From assembly GCF_041080675.1 (NCBI RefSeq), contig NZ_CP163520.1, positions 5,456,001-5,520,000 of the forward strand: DNA of 64,000 nt, in the 5' to 3' direction. How positions within the stretch are numbered: position 1 is the first letter of the stretch; each line of letters starts with the position of its first letter. Positions 15,879 to 23,916 of the stretch are shown here, piece after piece. Source of the DNA: Streptomyces sp. cg36. Lineage in GTDB: Bacteria > Actinomycetota > Actinomycetes > Streptomycetales > Streptomycetaceae. The notes beneath the pieces are model-generated. The model had not been told where the DNA came from and made no database searches. It was given only the letters and a program-made list of their open reading frames with translations. The position numbers were made by a program, and so were the translations under genes.

Positions 15879-17033
15879 CTACGCCGCGTCCTCCACCGCC
15901 CGCTGCACCGCCCGTATCAGCCGCTCGTTCTCGGCCGCCGGGCCGCCCGGGAAGGCGTAGCGGCGCCGCACATAGCCGTACGAGAACCCCGCGCGCGGGT
16001 CCGCCAGGGCCAGCGTGCCCGCCGCGCCCCCGTGGCCGAACGCGTCTGCGCCCAGGCCCGCGTGGCCCAGGCCCAGTGCCTGGAAGCCGAGGGCGAAGGC
16101 GTCTTCCCCGGTCACCAGGTCCTTCTCCAGCGAGTGGGGCCGGGCGAACTCGGCGACCGTCTCCGGCTTCAGCAGCGGCTCCCGGCCGCCGAACGGGCCG
16201 ATCGCCGCCGCGTACATCCCGGCCAGGCCGCGGGCGTTGCCCACGCCGCCCAGCGAGGCGGGCGCCTGCTCCTGCGCGGCCCGCGAATTGGCCAGCGCCA
16301 CCAGGTCGAAGGCCGGGTCCGCGCTGCGGTTGAAGGCGATCGTCAGCAGACCGTGCCGACTGCGGCGCCTGCCCGCCTGCGCCGCCGCCTGCCCCGGCGT
16401 CAGCGCCATCGGCAGCACTTCGCGGGTGCGCGCCCGCTCGGCCCCGGGCAGCCCGAGGAAGAAGTCCAGTCCGTACGGCGCCCGCACGCGCTCCTCGAAC
16501 AGCTCCCGCACACCGGCGCCGGAGACCCGCCGCACCACCTCGGCGACCAGCGCGCCGATGGTCAGCACGTGATAGCCGTGGCCCGCGCCGGGCCGCCAGA
16601 ACGGGCGCTGGGCGGCCAGCCGCGCCGCCACCGCCCGGTCGTCGAGGAGCTCCTCGGGCGTGAACCCGCCGTCCGCGCCGATCAGCCCCGCCCGGTGCGC
16701 CAGCAGCTCGCGCACGGTGACGGCGCCCTTGCCCTCGGCGGCGAACTCCGGCCAGTACGCGGCGACTTCGCGGTCCAGGCCGAGCGCGCCGTCCTGGACG
16801 AGCAGCGCCGCGACCAGGTGGACCGCCCCGCTGGTCGCGGAGAAGACCGGGACCAGCGAGTCCCCGTCGACCAGGTCGCCCGCCCACAGGTCGGCGACCG
16901 GCTCGCCGTGCCGGAAGACGGCCAGCTGGGCGCCCGGGTCGTGCTCCTCCTCGGCGACGAACGCCGCCAGCTCCTCCCGTACGCCCTCGAACCCCTCGGC
17001 GACGGTTCCCTGCACGGTGCTGCCGCTCGGCAT
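15879..17033 (-). CDS. Serine hydrolase / beta-lactamase-fold protein with altered SxxK
   Basis: A 384-residue protein of the class C beta-lactamase/EstB esterase fold. The position of the catalytic S-x-x-K box reads VFSATSGAVHLVAALL (Ser about 66), so the Lys general base is replaced by Ser. The Tyr motif region is GHGYHVLTIGALVAEVVRR (Tyr about 157) and the late HGG motif FGHGGAAGTLAL (about 335) is present. No signal peptide, so probably cytosolic. Related actinobacterial proteins are esterases with SxTK. Start ATG at 17033; the long frame upstream crosses the divergent promoter. With Lys missing, activity may be lost or use another base. Confidence 0.8.
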   Translation of the reverse strand: MPSGSTVQGTVAEGFEGVREELAAFVAEEEHDPGAQLAVFRHGEPVADLWAGDLVDGDSLVPVFSATSGAVHLVAALLVQDGALGLDREVAAYWPEFAAEGKGAVTVRELLAHRAGLIGADGGFTPEELLDDRAVAARLAAQRPFWRPGAGHGYHVLTIGALVAEVVRRVSGAGVRELFEERVRAPYGLDFFLGLPGAERARTREVLPMALTPGQAAAQAGRRRSRHGLLTIAFNRSADPAFDLVALANSRAAQEQAPASLGGVGNARGLAGMYAAAIGPFGGREPLLKPETVAEFARPHSLEKDLVTGEDAFALGFQALGLGHAGLGADAFGHGGAAGTLALADPRAGFSYGYVRRRYAFPGGPAAENERLIRAVQRAVEDAA

Positions 17034-17058
17034 GTCGTCTCCCCGTATCGACCGGTCG

Positions 17059-17076
17059 GTCGCGCGATCGCGCGAC
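17059..17076. promoter_or_regulatory. 18-base perfect palindrome between divergent genes
   Basis: GTCGCGCGATCGCGCGAC is fully self-complementary and sits 26 bases upstream of the serine hydrolase start and 84 bases upstream of the EI24 gene. A partly symmetrical ACCGGTCGGT precedes it. It is a candidate operator for a dimeric regulator; no regulator gene is adjacent. Confidence 0.4.
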
Positions 17077-17147
17077 GTGGTGATCCGCGACGGGAACGAG
17101 CGGCGGATGCGCCGAATTCCCGTACGGGGGCGGCGGTTACCGGTCGA

Positions 17148-17153
17148 TACAAT
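17148..17153 (+). promoter_or_regulatory. -10 element TACAAT of a leaderless promoter
   Basis: TACAAT ends 6 bases before the ATG at 17160, which places the transcript start on the A of the start codon. No ribosome site is present, in agreement. The -35 is weak (GC-rich CGTACGGG). Confidence 0.5.
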
Positions 17154-17159
17154 CCAGCC

Positions 17160-17963
17160 ATGCGTGATCTTGGGGCGGGCTTCGGATATCTGGTCAAGGG
17201 ACAGCGGTGGGTCGCCGGACACGGCAGGTCCCTCGGGGTCGGTCTGCTGCCCGGCCTGGTGACGCTCGTCCTGTACGCGGCGGCGCTCTTCGGCCTGGCC
17301 GAGGGCGCCGACGACTTCGTGGGATGGGCGACGCCGTTCGCCGACGGCTGGTCCTCGCCCTGGCTCGGCCTCTTCCGCGGCTTCCTGATCGCGCTGGTCT
17401 TCGCGATGGGCCTGTTCCTGGCCGTCCTCACCTTCACCGCGGTGACGCTCCTGGTCGGCCAGCCCTTCTACGAGAAGCTGTCCGAGGACGTGGACCGCGC
17501 CGAGAGCGGCGGCCACGCGCCCGAGTCCGGGCTTTCGCTCTGGCGCGACCTGTGGATCTCCGCCCGCGACTCGCTGCGGATCCTGGTCCGGGTGGCCTGC
17601 TACGGCGTCCTCCTCTTCGCCCTCGGCTTCCTGCCCGTGGTCGGCCAGACCGTGGTCCCGGCGATCGGGTTCTGCGTCTCGGGGTTCTTCCTCACCGAGG
17701 AGCTGACGGCGGTGGCGCTCCAGCGCCGGGGCGTGGAACTGCGCGAACGGCTGGTCCTGCTGCGCGGGCGGCGGCTGCTGGTCCTCGGCTTCGGCGTCCC
17801 GCTCACCCTGGCGTTCCTGGTGCCGTTCGTCGCGGTGTTCCTGATGCCGGGAGCGGTGGCGGGAGCCACCCTGATGGTCCGCGACCTGCGCGACGAGGAC
17901 GGGCCGGACGACGACCCGGCCGCGGGCGAGCCCGTCGCCCCGGGCGCGACCGGCTCCGCCTGA
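17160..17963 (+). CDS. EI24-domain (CysZ-like) membrane protein
   Basis: A 267-residue integral membrane protein with the EI24/CysZ family layout: N-terminal MRDLGAGFGYLVKGQRWV, paired long helices at about 25-45 and 75-100, the amphipathic segment VGQPFYEKLSEDVDR (about 100-114) that is a family hallmark, then helices at about 145-180 and 205-235, and an acidic C-terminal tail (RDEDGPDDDPAAGE). CysZ in E. coli is a sulfate channel; actinobacterial homologues are not characterised and no sulfur genes are near. Start ATG at 17160 on a probably leaderless transcript. Confidence 0.85.
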   Translation: MRDLGAGFGYLVKGQRWVAGHGRSLGVGLLPGLVTLVLYAAALFGLAEGADDFVGWATPFADGWSSPWLGLFRGFLIALVFAMGLFLAVLTFTAVTLLVGQPFYEKLSEDVDRAESGGHAPESGLSLWRDLWISARDSLRILVRVACYGVLLFALGFLPVVGQTVVPAIGFCVSGFFLTEELTAVALQRRGVELRERLVLLRGRRLLVLGFGVPLTLAFLVPFVAVFLMPGAVAGATLMVRDLRDEDGPDDDPAAGEPVAPGATGSA

Positions 17964-18034
17964 CCCGCCCCGGGGCCACGCCGGACCCTCCCGGGCCGCC
18001 CCGGATCCGGGGTCGCCCCGAAGCCCGCCGCAGG

Positions 18035-18120
18035 TCAGCGTGCCTCCAGCGCGCCGCCCAGCCGCCGCGCCGCCTCCCGCAGCCGTACGACGAAGGCGGC
18101 CACCGCCGGGGAGTCGGCGC
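18035..18120 (-). pseudogene. C-terminal remnant of a LysR-family regulator
   Basis: Minus-strand frame ADSPAVAAFVVRLREAARRL (then GGALEAR and a TGA at 18035-18037) is the typical last helix of a LysR regulator (xSPAVxAFVxxLRxAAR). Nothing upstream continues the protein: at about 18120 the sequence switches to a different gene fragment on the other strand. Confidence 0.45.
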
Positions 18121-18240
18121 GGCCGAGGCGGTGCGGGAGGCGGACGTCGTCATCACCATGCTCGCCGACCCGGCGGCGGTCCGGGAGGTCGCGGACGCGA
18201 TGGTTCCGGCGCGGGGGGCGGGTACCACCTGGCCGGGGCG
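18119..18240 (+). pseudogene. Fragment of a 3-hydroxyisobutyrate / 6-phosphogluconate dehydrogenase-like gene
   Basis: The plus-strand frame EAVREADVVITMLADPAAVR, continuing EVADAMVPARGAGTTW, matches the end of the Rossmann domain of NAD(P)-dependent beta-hydroxyacid dehydrogenases (ADVVITMLAD-P-x-A-V-R). Both the GxGxxG start and the catalytic half are missing. It abuts the LysR remnant head to head, so a single deletion probably destroyed a divergent regulator/dehydrogenase pair. Confidence 0.5.
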
Positions 18241-18284
18241 GACCTGGCGTCGATCGTCCGACCCGGCCCGCCCGGCCCGGCGGT

Positions 18285-19562
18285 TCAGCCGCGCGGCGCC
18301 GCCGCCGCGACCCCCACGATCGCCCGGATCTGCGCCACGATGTCCCGGCGGTTGCGGAGGAACTCCGGGTCGGTGACCGTGCCCGTCGACGGGTCCGTGT
18401 TGCCGGCGCCGAACTCCAGCACCGGGGTGTGGACGTGGCCGCCCGGCACCTTCAGCCCCAGCCGGTCGCGGAGCAGGGTGGCGCGGTAGGCGATCTCGTT
18501 GGAGAGGTAGTCGCCGCCGCCCCCGGCCCGCGCCGTCGACCCGGCCGTCGGCCCGTCCTCGCGCACCACCGGCGCCGACTGGCCCGCCGGGATCTCCGTC
18601 ACCGAGGTGTGGTCGTAGACCGGGAAGCGGCCGGTGTCCGCGGCCGTGATCGCCCGGTACGGCAGGGTCGTCGCCGTCCACTGCGGCTGGCTCGCCGGGT
18701 CGGACACCGGCACCGTCTCCGTACGGGACAGGTCGTCGTTGTCCGGGAAGCCGCCCCGCCAGGCCCCGTTGAAGCGCTCGACGTCGATCCGGCCCACCCG
18801 GCCCTGGCTGACCGTGGTGAACAGGTCGACCTTCGGCAGCACCGGCCGCAGCGCCCGCTCGACCGTGCCCGCCGCGAAGTCGTCCCAGCGGACCGGGAAC
18901 ACGGCCGTCTCGACCCGGGCGGGCCCGTCGGCGGTGCGGATGACGGTCCCGTCCAGCGCCAGCGCGGTCGCCCCCGACGGATTGCTGATCCGGATGTCCC
19001 GGTCCAGCGTGAAGGGGTCGAAGCCGGTGGCCAGGACCCGCTTGACGCCCTTGGTCCGGGCCCCGAAGTCGATCGAGTCCTGGCCGCGCGAGGTGCGTTC
19101 GAGGCGGTCGAGCAGCGCCGCCCGCCCCCGCGCGTCCAGGGCGAACCCCGGCTCCCAGCCCCGCAGTTCACGGGTCATCCCGAGCCGCGCCCAGTACAGC
19201 GGCCGGTCGTCGTCGCGGCTGAGGTCGCCGCCCGAGGGGCCGCGCCCCTGCGCCCGGTCCACCGCCCGCCGCCACAGCCGCGCGCCCTCCCGGTCCACCA
19301 GCCGCCCGGCCTGCCGGTAGGAGCCCGCGGCGCGCAGCTCGCGGGCGAACTCCGGGGCCACCGCGTCGAATCCGGAGCGCCGCAGTATCTCCTGCGGCAC
19401 GGCGAGGTCGAGCCGCTGCTCCTCGACGGTCGGCGGCGCCCCCGTCGTCGCGGCCCCCGCCGTCGCCGCCTGCGCCGGAACCGGTGCGAGCAGCGTGCCG
19501 CACGTCATCGAAGCGATCACCAGAGAGAGCCGTGCCACCCGCACGCGCCGTCCACGTACCAC
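18285..19562 (-). CDS. Secreted pyroglutamyl-peptidase-like (C15) protein, Cys replaced by Ser
   Basis: A 425-residue exported protein: signal peptide (basic start, hydrophobic core LSLVIASMTCGTLLA, cut near AQA-AT), an N-terminal helical region of about 130 residues not found in classical enzymes, then a C15-type domain starting RVLATGFDPFTLD (about 182). The C15 catalytic His region is visible as GGHVHTPVLEFG (about 380). The place where the nucleophile Cys is expected reads GGDYLSNEIAYRATLL, with Ser. So either a serine nucleophile or a binding-only protein. Classical members remove N-terminal pyroglutamate in the cytosol; export and the extra domain make substrate uncertain. Confidence 0.75.
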   Translation of the reverse strand: MVRGRRVRVARLSLVIASMTCGTLLAPVPAQAATAGAATTGAPPTVEEQRLDLAVPQEILRRSGFDAVAPEFARELRAAGSYRQAGRLVDREGARLWRRAVDRAQGRGPSGGDLSRDDDRPLYWARLGMTRELRGWEPGFALDARGRAALLDRLERTSRGQDSIDFGARTKGVKRVLATGFDPFTLDRDIRISNPSGATALALDGTVIRTADGPARVETAVFPVRWDDFAAGTVERALRPVLPKVDLFTTVSQGRVGRIDVERFNGAWRGGFPDNDDLSRTETVPVSDPASQPQWTATTLPYRAITAADTGRFPVYDHTSVTEIPAGQSAPVVREDGPTAGSTARAGGGGDYLSNEIAYRATLLRDRLGLKVPGGHVHTPVLEFGAGNTDPSTGTVTDPEFLRNRRDIVAQIRAIVGVAAAAPRG

Positions 19563-19667
19563 CGGACATCCTTCCGTCGGCCTGCAACCCGGGCGGCCAG
19601 TATCGAGAAGGAACTGCCCTGTGAACAGGGGGAGTCAGTGGGGCGGGAGGGGCGAACGAAGAGATCC

Positions 19668-19712
19668 GGCCGCCCGCGCCACGGCCGCCCGCAGCACGGC
19701 CGCCCGCGCCAC
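19668..19712. repeat. 15-base tandem repeat, three copies
   Basis: GGCCGCCCGCGCCAC is repeated at 19668-19682, 19683-19697 (with AG for GC) and 19698-19712. It lies between the C15-like gene and the aldose epimerase stop and probably arose by strand slippage. Confidence 0.7.
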
Positions 19713-19756
19713 GGCCCCCGCGTCCCGCTCCCGCCGCCCGGCGGTCCCCGGACCGC

Positions 19757-20689
19757 TCAGCGCACCCCGAACCCGTACACCGTCCGCGACGCGTACACCT
19801 CGCCCGGCCGCAGCACCGTGCTGGGGAACTCCGGGCGGTTGGGGGAGTCCGGGAAGTGCTGGGTCTCCAGGGCCACCCCGCCCTGCGGGCCGCCCGTGTA
19901 CACCTGGAGCCCCGGCTCGGACGTGGTGACGGTGAGGAGCCGCCCCGAACCGGGGCAGTACAGCTCGGCGGCCGGGCCCGCGTCCGGCGCGTCGAGCACG
20001 AAGTTGTGGTCGTACCCGGTGTCCACCGCCCGCGCCGCGCGCAGATCGCACCGCGTCCCCGCCACCGGCGCCAGCTCGCCGGTGGGGATGCCCGTCGGGT
20101 CGGCCGGGGTGTAGCGGCCGGCCGCCACCCGCAGCTCGTGCGGCCCGGGGCCCAGCGACCAGTACGCGTGGCTGGTCAGGTTCACCACCGTCGCCGCGCC
20201 CTCGACCACCGCCCGGTAGCCGAGGGCGAGCGCGCCCGCCGCGTCCACCTCGTACGTCACCGACACGTCGAGGCGGCCCGGGAAGCCCTCCTCGCCGTCG
20301 GGGGAGACCCGCGAGAGCCGTACCGCGTACGGCGAGAGCGGCTCGGCCGCCCACACCCGCCGGTCGAAACCGGTGGGGCCGCCGTGCAGGCTGTGCCCGG
20401 CCGCGTTGCGCGCCAGGGCGTGGCGCACCCCGTCCAGCTCGAAGGCGCCGTGCGCGATGCGGTTGGCGTACCGGCCCACCAGCGCCCCGTAGCGGGGGCC
20501 GGGGTCCGCCACGAAGCCCGCGAGGGTGTCGTGGCCCAGCACCGTCTCACCCGGCGCCCCGGCCCGGTCCGCCACCCGCACCGACTGCACGATCCCGCCG
20601 TACGTCAGCACCCGCACCCGTGTCCCGGCGCGCTCCAGCGTCCAGCGGTGCACGGGCGTGCCGTCGGCCAGGGTCCCGAAGAGTTCCAT
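19757..20689 (-). CDS. galM: Aldose 1-epimerase (mutarotase)
   Basis: A 310-residue galactose mutarotase-family enzyme interconverting alpha and beta anomers of aldoses. Conserved pieces: LVGRYANRIAHGAFELDG (about 70-87), HSLHGGPTGFDRRVW with the first catalytic His (about 97), the second His in LTSHAYWSLG (about 172), DHNFVL (about 229) and the catalytic Glu in ALETQHFPDSPN (about 275). All key residues are present. Start ATG at 20689. It stands alone next to an SGNH lipoprotein; no galactose operon is present. Confidence 0.92.
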   Translation of the reverse strand: MELFGTLADGTPVHRWTLERAGTRVRVLTYGGIVQSVRVADRAGAPGETVLGHDTLAGFVADPGPRYGALVGRYANRIAHGAFELDGVRHALARNAAGHSLHGGPTGFDRRVWAAEPLSPYAVRLSRVSPDGEEGFPGRLDVSVTYEVDAAGALALGYRAVVEGAATVVNLTSHAYWSLGPGPHELRVAAGRYTPADPTGIPTGELAPVAGTRCDLRAARAVDTGYDHNFVLDAPDAGPAAELYCPGSGRLLTVTTSEPGLQVYTGGPQGGVALETQHFPDSPNRPEFPSTVLRPGEVYASRTVYGFGVR

Positions 20690-20722
20690 GATCGAACCCT
20701 ATGCCGGTCCGGGCGCGCGCCC

Positions 20723-21649
20723 CTACGCCGGCGGCGAGGCCGCCGTGACGTTGCGGTAGGCGATCTCCGCGAGCCTGCTCTGGCCGTCCTTGCTGGGGTG
20801 GAACCAGTCCCAGTGGCTCAGCTGGTCGTCGGTGAAGCGGTAGTCGAACACCGCGCCCCCGTCGTAGCGGCAGTAGCGGTCCCGCGCGCACACGTCCTTC
20901 AGCGCCGTGTTGTACGCCACCACCCGCCGGTACACCGCGTCGCGCCGCTCGACCGCCGCCACCCCCAGGTCGTCCGCGTCGCGCAGCATCGAGCGGCAGA
21001 TCCCCAGCTTCCAGATCTGCTTGCCCAGCTCGTTCTCGCGGCCCTGGGACCAGAGCCGCTTGAGGTCCGGCACGCTCGACACGTACACCTGCGTCCTGGG
21101 CAGCTCGGCGCGCAGCCCGCGCAGCGACGCCTCGAAGCCCGCCCGGAAGTCCGCCGCGCTGGTCATCCCGGCCACCGAGTCCCGGCAGGCGTCGTTGCCG
21201 CCCACCATCACCGTGACCAGCTCGGGGCGGTGCGCCGCCGCCCGGGTCAGCTGGCCCGGCAGGTCCGACATGCGGGCGCCGGTCCTGGCGTAGTTCCAGG
21301 TGCGCCCGGCCGACGCGGCCCCGGCGCCGAGCAGCCGGGTGGCCAGCGAGTCGACCGCCGTGTCCGTACCGGTCGCCCAGGACACCTCCGGGCAGTCGGA
21401 GAGCACCATGCAGGCGTCGAAGCCCCGGGTGATGGAGTCGCCGACGGCGGCTATCGAGGCCGGGCGCGGGTTCCAGTGCGAGGTGGGCGTCGGCGAGGGG
21501 CGGGGCGCGGCGCCCGCGCGGTGCTCCCCGGCCGGTTCCGCGCTCGTGCATCCGGCCGCGGCGGCGAGCAGCGCCGCGGCGAGCAGGGCTCCCGCGGTCC
21601 GGGCGCGCCCGGAGCGGCCCCGGCGCGTCGGCAACGTCCCCTGGTCCAT
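20723..21649 (-). CDS. SGNH/GDSL hydrolase lipoprotein
   Basis: A 308-residue lipoprotein: basic start MDQGTLPTRRGRSGRAR, hydrophobic stretch and lipobox LLAAAAGC (Cys about 34), a Pro/Ser linker, then an SGNH hydrolase domain with block I AVGDSITRGFD (about 67-77), block III MVGGNDACRDS (about 145) and block V DWFHPSKDGQ with the catalytic Asp and His (about 285). Several extra Cys suggest disulfides outside the cell. Likely an esterase or lipase anchored to the membrane. Start ATG at 21649; the in-frame upstream codons lack a ribosome site. Confidence 0.88.
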   Translation of the reverse strand: MDQGTLPTRRGRSGRARTAGALLAAALLAAAAGCTSAEPAGEHRAGAAPRPSPTPTSHWNPRPASIAAVGDSITRGFDACMVLSDCPEVSWATGTDTAVDSLATRLLGAGAASAGRTWNYARTGARMSDLPGQLTRAAAHRPELVTVMVGGNDACRDSVAGMTSAADFRAGFEASLRGLRAELPRTQVYVSSVPDLKRLWSQGRENELGKQIWKLGICRSMLRDADDLGVAAVERRDAVYRRVVAYNTALKDVCARDRYCRYDGGAVFDYRFTDDQLSHWDWFHPSKDGQSRLAEIAYRNVTAASPPA

Positions 21650-21851
21650 CCCCTGGTCCCCTCCGTCGGCTGCGCCCGGCGTCCTGGCGGGTGAAAGCTT
21701 CGTGTTTCCCGGGCCCAGGACCGACCGTACGACACCCTTCCGTCCGCTCCGCGCGGTAGCTTTGGCCCGTCCAGCCAGAGGAACCACGCCAGACGGCTCC
21801 GGTAAATTACATCACGTCACATACTGTCCCCTTTCAGGAGATTAACTCCCG

Positions 21852-21968
21852 ATGCTGTTTACTGTTGATCCCCGGGGCAGAATGTCAGGTGCTGTCCTGA
21901 CCGAGACCGGTAGGGGCGCGAGGCCGCTGGGGAAGGCGAACCTCGAACCGCACTGGAGGTCCCGGTGA
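21852..21968 (+). CDS. Short upstream ORF coupled to the DUF3145 gene
   Basis: A 38-codon frame starts at ATG 21852 after CAGGAG and ends at TGA 21966-21968, which overlaps the GTG of the DUF3145 gene (GTGA). The peptide, beginning MLFTVDPRGRMSGAV and ending EPHWRSR, has low third-position GC at its start, unlike a normal Streptomyces gene. The arrangement suggests a leader peptide whose translation feeds or gates the next gene. It may instead be chance in an AT-rich leader. Confidence 0.4.
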   Translation: MLFTVDPRGRMSGAVLTETGRGARPLGKANLEPHWRSR

Positions 21969-22459
21969 CGACACGTGGAGTTCTGTACATCCACTCCGCC
22001 CCGCGCGCGCTGTGCCCGCACGTCGAGTGGGCGGTGGCGGGAGTGCTCGGTGTGCGGGTCCAGCTCGACTGGATCCGCCAGCCCGCCTCGCCCGGCACCT
22101 GGAGAGCCGAGTTCTCCTGGCAGGCCGAACCCGGCACCGCCTCCAAACTCGCGTCCGCCCTGCGCGGATGGCAGCTGCTGCGCTTCGAGGTCACGGCCGA
22201 GCCGTGCCCGACCGCCGAGGGCGAGCGCTACAGCGCCACCCCCGACCTGGGCATCTTCCACGCGGTCACCGGCATCCACGGCGACATCCTGATCCCCGAG
22301 GACCGGCTGCGCGCCGCCCTGGCCCGCTCGGTGCGCGGCGAGACCGATCTGGAGGCCGAGATCGCCCGCCTCCTCGGCAAGCCCTGGGACGACGAGCTGG
22401 AGCCGTTCCGGTACGCGGGCGAGGGCGCGCCCGTGCGCTGGCTGCACCAGGTCGTCTGA
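21965..22459 (+). CDS. DUF3145 family protein
   Basis: A 164-residue actinobacterial protein of unknown function, full family length, with the typical start TTRGVLYIHSAPRALCPHVE, the central WRAEFSWQAEPGTASKLAS and a C-terminal GKPWDDELEPFRYAGEGAPVRW region. No membrane segment or signal. The GTG at 21965 has GGAGG 5 bases upstream and overlaps the stop of a short upstream ORF. Its gene is convergent with the fab operon, separated by a shared terminator. This adjacency to fabF is conserved in Streptomyces as far as I recall, which hints at a link to fatty acid metabolism but does not prove one. Confidence 0.9.
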   Translation: MTTRGVLYIHSAPRALCPHVEWAVAGVLGVRVQLDWIRQPASPGTWRAEFSWQAEPGTASKLASALRGWQLLRFEVTAEPCPTAEGERYSATPDLGIFHAVTGIHGDILIPEDRLRAALARSVRGETDLEAEIARLLGKPWDDELEPFRYAGEGAPVRWLHQVV

Positions 22460-22490
22460 GGGGCGTACGCCCCCGCTCGTGCGCGACGGA

Positions 22491-22520
22491 AAGGGCCCCC
22501 ACCGCTCGGTGGGGGCCCTT
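22491..22520. terminator. Bidirectional terminator between DUF3145 and fabF
   Basis: A perfect hairpin: arms AAGGGCCCCCACC (22491-22503) and GGTGGGGGCCCTT (22508-22520) with loop GCTC. A-rich and T-rich flanks on the two sides let it stop transcription from both convergent genes. Confidence 0.9.
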
Positions 22521-22546
22521 CCGGTCGCGTAGGCGTCTCGGCCGGA

Positions 22547-23809
22547 TCAGACGGAACGGAACGCCAGCACGACGTTGTGTCCGCCGAAGCCGAACGAGTT
22601 GTTGATCGCGGCGATCGACCCGGCCGGCAGCTCGCGCGGCTCGCCGCGCACGATGTCGGCCTCGACCTCGTCGTCGAGCTCGTCGAGGTTGATGGTCGGG
22701 GGCGCGATCCGGTGGTGCAGCGCCAGGACCGTGGCGACGGTCTCGATGCCGCCCGCGCCGCCGAGCAGGTGCCCGGTCATCGACTTGGTGGCGGAGACCG
22801 CGATGTGGTCCATGTCGTCGCCCAGCACCTTGCGCAGCGCCTTGATCTCGGCGATGTCGCCCTGCGGGGTCGACGTGGCGTGCGCGTTGAGGTGGACGAC
22901 CTCGGACGGCTTCAGGTCGGTGGAGTCCAGCAGGTTCTGCAGGGCCGCCGCGACGCCCCGGCCGGTCGGCTCGGGCTGCGCGATGTGGTGGCTGTCGGCC
23001 GACAGGCCCTGGCCCAGCACCTCGCAGTAGACCCGGGCGCCGCGCCCGGCGGCGTGCTCGGCCGACTCCAGGACGACGACACCGGCGCCCTCGCCGAGGA
23101 CGAAGCCGTCCCGGGCCTTGTCGTACGGGCGGGACGCCTGCTGCGGGTTCTCGTTGTTCTTGGACATCGCCATCATGTTGGCGAACGCCGCCACCGGCAG
23201 CGGGTGGATGGCCGCCTCGGTGCCGCCCGCGACCACGACGTCGGCGCGGCCGGTGCGGATCATCTCCACGGCGTAGCCGATCGCCTCGGCGCCGGACGCA
23301 CAGGCGGAGACGGGGGTGTGGACGCCCGCGCGGGCGTTCACCTCAAGACCGACGTTGGCCGAGGGGGAGTTCGGCATCAGCATCGGGACGGTGTGCGGGG
23401 AGACGCGGCGTACGCCCTTCTCCTTCAGCACGTCGTACTGGTCGAGCAGGGTGGTCACGCCGCCGATGCCGGAGGCGATGACGGTGCCGAGGCGCTCGGG
23501 GGTGACGGGCTGGTCCTCACCGGCCGGGGCGGTGTAGCCGGCGTCGGCCCACGCCTCCTTGGCGGCGATCAGCGCGAACTGCGCCGAGCGGTCCAGCTTG
23601 CGGGCGAGCGGGCGGGGCAGCACCTCGCCCGGGTCGACGGCCGCGGTCGCGGCGATGCGGACCGGGAGTTCGGCGAAGCGCTCGCCCTCCAGGGGCCGGA
23701 CGCCGGAACGGCCCGCCAGCAGACCTTCCCAGGTCGAGGCGGAGTCGCCACCCAGCGGTGTGGTTGCGCCGATACCGGTGACGACCACGGTGCGATTGGT
23801 CGAGCTCAC
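22547..23809 (-). CDS. fabF: 3-oxoacyl-ACP synthase II (FabF)
   Basis: A 420-residue condensing enzyme that extends acyl-ACP with malonyl-ACP in type II fatty acid synthesis. The thiolase-fold signature VVVTGIGATTPLG opens the protein; the nucleophile Cys lies in PVSACASGAEAIGYA (about 168), and the two active-site His in LNAHATSTPQGD (about 308) and SMTGHLLGGAGGIE (about 345); the C-terminal NNSFGFGGHN glycine-rich stretch is intact. Start chosen at GTG 23809 with GGAG upstream; an in-frame GTG at 23824 is possible. Last gene of fabD-fabH-acpP-fabF, which is essential in Streptomyces. Confidence 0.95.
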   Translation of the reverse strand: MSSTNRTVVVTGIGATTPLGGDSASTWEGLLAGRSGVRPLEGERFAELPVRIAATAAVDPGEVLPRPLARKLDRSAQFALIAAKEAWADAGYTAPAGEDQPVTPERLGTVIASGIGGVTTLLDQYDVLKEKGVRRVSPHTVPMLMPNSPSANVGLEVNARAGVHTPVSACASGAEAIGYAVEMIRTGRADVVVAGGTEAAIHPLPVAAFANMMAMSKNNENPQQASRPYDKARDGFVLGEGAGVVVLESAEHAAGRGARVYCEVLGQGLSADSHHIAQPEPTGRGVAAALQNLLDSTDLKPSEVVHLNAHATSTPQGDIAEIKALRKVLGDDMDHIAVSATKSMTGHLLGGAGGIETVATVLALHHRIAPPTINLDELDDEVEADIVRGEPRELPAGSIAAINNSFGFGGHNVVLAFRSV

Positions 23810-23916
23810 AGGAAAATTCTCCACGTTTCAAAGGGGGATCAGCGGCGCCACCGCCGGGTGGCGGCAGTCACGCGGAACTGAGTCCGGGACTGGTCCGGGA
23901 CTGTCCGGGAACCGGA

